64,000 nt of DNA from Dallia pectoralis (lineage: Eukaryota > Chordata > Actinopteri > Esociformes > Umbridae), in the NCBI GenBank assembly GCA_029465975.1, contig CM055730.1, positions 13,292,767-13,356,766 on the forward strand, read 5' to 3'. Below, piece after piece: positions 60,590 through 64,000 of the stretch. The notes under the pieces were generated by a model that was given only the letters and a program-made list of their open reading frames with translations, ran no database searches and was not told where the DNA came from. Each line of letters begins with the position of its first letter. Position 1 is the first letter of the stretch. The position numbers were made by a program, and so were the translations under genes.

Positions 60590-61860
60590 ACAATTAGCAA
60601 TTTACCAAAGATGGGCAAAGATGTTTTTCAGCCTGGCAGGGGGAGCAGGAGTATAAGGCACATTTTGGCATACAATTGTTGGGGCTTTGAGATTTGCATA
60701 AGGCAAGTGCACTAGAATGGTAGTCAATCATCAATACAGGAAGCTAATATGTGATTAATTACTCAATCTAACAACAGCAAGAAAATAATACTTCCTTCCT
60801 GTTCATTAATTTACTCTAAACTGTGTTTTTTACTTGGTCATGAATAGATTTTGATTTAAAATAATTCAAACCGGGGAGACTTTATGCAGGAGAGTATGGG
60901 GCTAAATATTATTTTCAATAATTAATATTGTGCTAGTATTTTAATAAGTTTCCTCAATATAATAAAAAAAATAAGAAAAAAGTTCAATCAATAACGATGC
61001 ACCTCTATTGGCAATTTTTTTGCCTTTACTTGCTATGTAGGACCTTGTTCACCTCTACTCTTTGTCTCATATTTTAAGACATGACACCACTCATCAACCT
61101 TGCAGAGCACAGTCATCCATCTCCTGTGGGGCATCCACCCACTCGTCCTAGTGAGAACAGGGGTTATTCTCCTGTGTCTCTCTCTCACACACACACCATC
61201 ATACATACATGCAATTTCCCAACCCAAATGTGAATATTCAGCAATTATAAGGCAAAAGTCAAAGCAATCTTTATCAGTTTTTGAAACTTTCAGTATTAAG
61301 GAAATAATTGTTTCAGTCCCTTTTAGGCCAGTAAGGTCACAGATTTTCTCACTTTCGGTACATGAATATACTCCAAATACAGGCAACACAGGAGAGAATC
61401 TAAAAGATAAACAAAATTTTCCTCATCCAAAATGACATGAGAACCGGACAACAATGACTGGATTGTCGCTCATGGTAAATGGGGAGATCTAAAACACAAT
61501 CCTTCATAAAATCTGTGGTGGTTTGGTCTCTGAGATGGGCTACTCCTGGAGGTTTATCGTCATGAGAGCAGCTGTCACCCAGGCCACACCCCTGGCATGG
61601 GGTTTGAGTGACCCAAACACCTCCAGTTTCTCTGATCAAAGAGACCTTTTCTAGTACAATGTGCTGGGTCTAACAATTTCACTTCATTATCATAACAATT
61701 TTAGTGCGAGGGTGGATGTGTAGTCAAGTGGGAACAATCCTATTGTTTCTTTTCCGTCAGTCTCTCAGAAAAAGAAACATTATTTGACCCACACCATTAG
61801 AGGAATCTAGCGGGTAACTTCGGTTGATCAGACGTTAGGGGACAGACTTAGCAGAAGCAC
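60590..61860. other. Gene-free stretch, nothing recognised
   Basis: No supported exon. TGATCAAAG, a TCF/LEF-like word, occurs near 61634 but alone is uninformative. Confidence 0.4.
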
Positions 61861-61941
61861 CTCGCTCTCTCTATCCAAGGCCCTGCTATTATTGTTTCAC
61901 AGCCAGTCGAGGAGACTTTACAGTACCAGCACTACATTGCA
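61860..61941 (+). other. Possible non-coding first exon of a rightward gene
   Basis: A pyrimidine-rich start (ctcgctctctctatcc) leads to a strong donor, cattgcag|gtaagcaa, at 61941/61942, with no acceptor or coding exon seen before the window ends. A chance donor is quite possible. Confidence 0.2.
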
Positions 61942-61944
61942 GGT

Positions 61945-64000
61945 AAGCAATTGCGTGGCTCATTCGTGTCTATGAATGGGTTTTCTTTGTCCCCTGCTCG
62001 TTTTTGAATATTCAAAAATCCAATGGGCGGATTACTCATTAAGCATCCGGCATTGAAATGTAGTTTTGGAATTGAGCATTTTCATTGTAATAATCTAGTA
62101 TACACTTAATTAACTAAGCTTTCACTTCCAGACTACAGACTAATTTAGTGTAACTTTTAGTCCAAGATTAGGTTTAGTCTGTTTCTCGGAGACAAGCCAT
62201 TTGTTACAGAATTGTTACTTTGAGTTCGTAAAGCAAATATGTAGATATGACTAAACACTAAATGTGTTGCAAACTATACAATAAAGTATACACCCTATAT
62301 ATAACCTGCCATGTATTCAATTAAGCTATATCAGAGGCGGATATATTGTAAATACAATTTACATTTGATTATGCACAGGATTTTACAGTACACACAAATG
62401 CACAATTTAACTGGAATCTCATTGTATAGTAGAGAGTGTATGGTAATAAGCTACAAGCATCCATCTTTCATTTTCAAAAAAAGGGTTCTGAAAGCACAAG
62501 TGTTAAAGCAGTAAAGAAGGTGTACTGCAGTGCTTAGACTTATTAGTGTTGTCAGCTAATTCTTAAAGCTTCAGAATGTGGTTTGAATAATATGTGAGAT
62601 TATGGCTGATTTAAACATCTCATTTCACTAAGCATGGTAATAACTGGAGTTTTTCTGGTCTGGTATTAAATCTTAAGCGTACTAAAAACCCCTAAAAACA
62701 CTGTTGTATTATTTATGTAGAGTTTATTTGACAAAAAAAACACAAGTTACAACAATAAAGAACTGTCCCCTATATCAGCCTAGTGTTAGAAAACAAAGAT
62801 CTATATTAACAAAAAACACACATGACATTTGATTAATCGTCATGCAGTGTCCAGACCTCGAGATGACACTGAGGCATCGCAACACAAAACGCCCCCCCCC
62901 TCCCCAGGACCCTCTAAATTCAGTTGAATGTGGCGGCGCGTGGGCGAGGGATGCCGAGGGCACCATTCCCCACGGAGGCCCAATGTGCCCCCAAACGGCC
63001 GGACACTGGTCCTGGACAAACCCCCATCTGTCCGAGGGAGGCTGCGTTCACACAATAATCGAACATTTTTGTATCTGTAGGCGTTAAAAAAGGGTACTTA
63101 AAAAGGGATTCTTTTTCCCCCCCCCAGCAAGAGGAGAGAGAAGTTAGGGAAGAAAGCCTTTTCCTGCACGCTAGTCATTTAGGATGTTCAGGTTGACGAG
63201 CGTTTATGTTTTTGCCAGTGTTATTATTTTGTGGTACTCAAAATGCTTTGGCCCAGGAAGCCCTTGCAGAAAAACACTGCTGGAATCACTCATAGTCAGA
63301 ATTAGTTTTACTATGACTTCAGCAAATCAAATTCTTATGTAGTTTCAACCCTAAAAAGAAAATTTTACCCTAATTTCAGATTTGTACTAAACAAAAATAT
63401 ACTGTTCAGAACATTTTATACACTGATGGATTATATAGTAATTTGATTAAAAAAAATGAAAAAGGCCTTTAATGCAATTATCAGATTATAGAACTGATTC
63501 AATGACAAATAGATCACAAATGTGCAAGATGTTCCAGTTTATGTTCCTAAATCTGAGCGGTACAGTAGATAGAAAAAGTAAAACAATATTGCCTGGTATA
63601 TAAGAAGTTTGCAACATGATTTATCTTTTTCTCATTGTATTCACATAAAAAACCTGGAATATAAAAAGTGTGTAGACTTTTTATATCCACTGTATATCCA
63701 GCCTGGCAAAATTAAACCTGATTTTGTGTAGCAGGATGACCTTCCTGTATACTGGCAAGAAATTAACTAATTTATTCTGTATTTAATTAATTAATTTTAT
63801 ATTATATTTATATTCACCATGTTTGATGTTCATATAGACATAATCTAATCTAAAACTTTGGTTAATGTTTCAGTAGGCTTCCCGTGAGTGCTTTAATAAA
63901 ACATAATCTACTCAATAGAGGAAGAAATCTACATAAGAACTGAGTAAAAGTTTTTAAAAATATTCTTTTGGAAATGGCATTTCTCTACAAGAAAATATGT
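61945..64000. other. Gene-free right end with a GC-rich patch
   Basis: No gene was recognised. A CpG-richer block at about 62850-63055 (C runs, gtggcggcgcgtgggcgagg) contrasts with AT-rich surroundings, and a second C run precedes cagcaagagg near 63125. Confidence 0.4.

Overview
The window is nuclear DNA of a ray-finned fish. It holds three vertebrate genes with GT-AG introns, and the rest is repeat-rich non-coding DNA. An old tRNA-derived SINE, several decayed Tc1/mariner transposons and short MITE-like repeats resemble families I remember from salmoniform and esociform fish. That placement is from memory, not a search.

Layout. 1-20.5 kb: no gene found; at least four decayed DNA transposons, many minisatellites and microsatellites, and a 1.06-kb GGT-rich array. 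20.55-26.3 kb (+): cyp26c1, a retinoic-acid-clearing P450, with all six coding exons resolved (535 codons), a TATA box and a probable non-coding first exon. 26.3-40.4 kb: no gene found; a Tc1 copy, MITEs and four sizeable tandem arrays. 40.4-47.6 kb (-): an slc22a15-like transporter with eleven well-supported coding exons and a tentative terminal exon. Its promoter carries a 75-bp tandem duplication containing CACGTG. 48.6-58.9 kb (-): kif11 (Eg5 kinesin-5), all 22 coding exons resolved (1062 codons), with a probable non-coding first exon. Its introns hold a SINE, a 78-bp tandem repeat and a 27-bp minisatellite. 58.95-64 kb: the kif11 upstream region, then non-coding DNA with a perfect 12-bp hairpin and a possible first exon of a rightward gene.

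How the genes relate. cyp26c1 degrades retinoic acid, slc22a15-like is a plasma-membrane solute carrier, and kif11 is a mitotic motor. They share no pathway. Their proximity reflects the old KIF11-CYP26C1 linkage (human 10q23.33), rearranged here: the two genes are on opposite strands, no hhex, exoc6 or cyp26a1 was recognised between them, and an slc22a15-like gene is inserted. I found no convincing novel multi-gene system. The most distinctive feature is the number and variety of minisatellites, several with internal higher-order structure.
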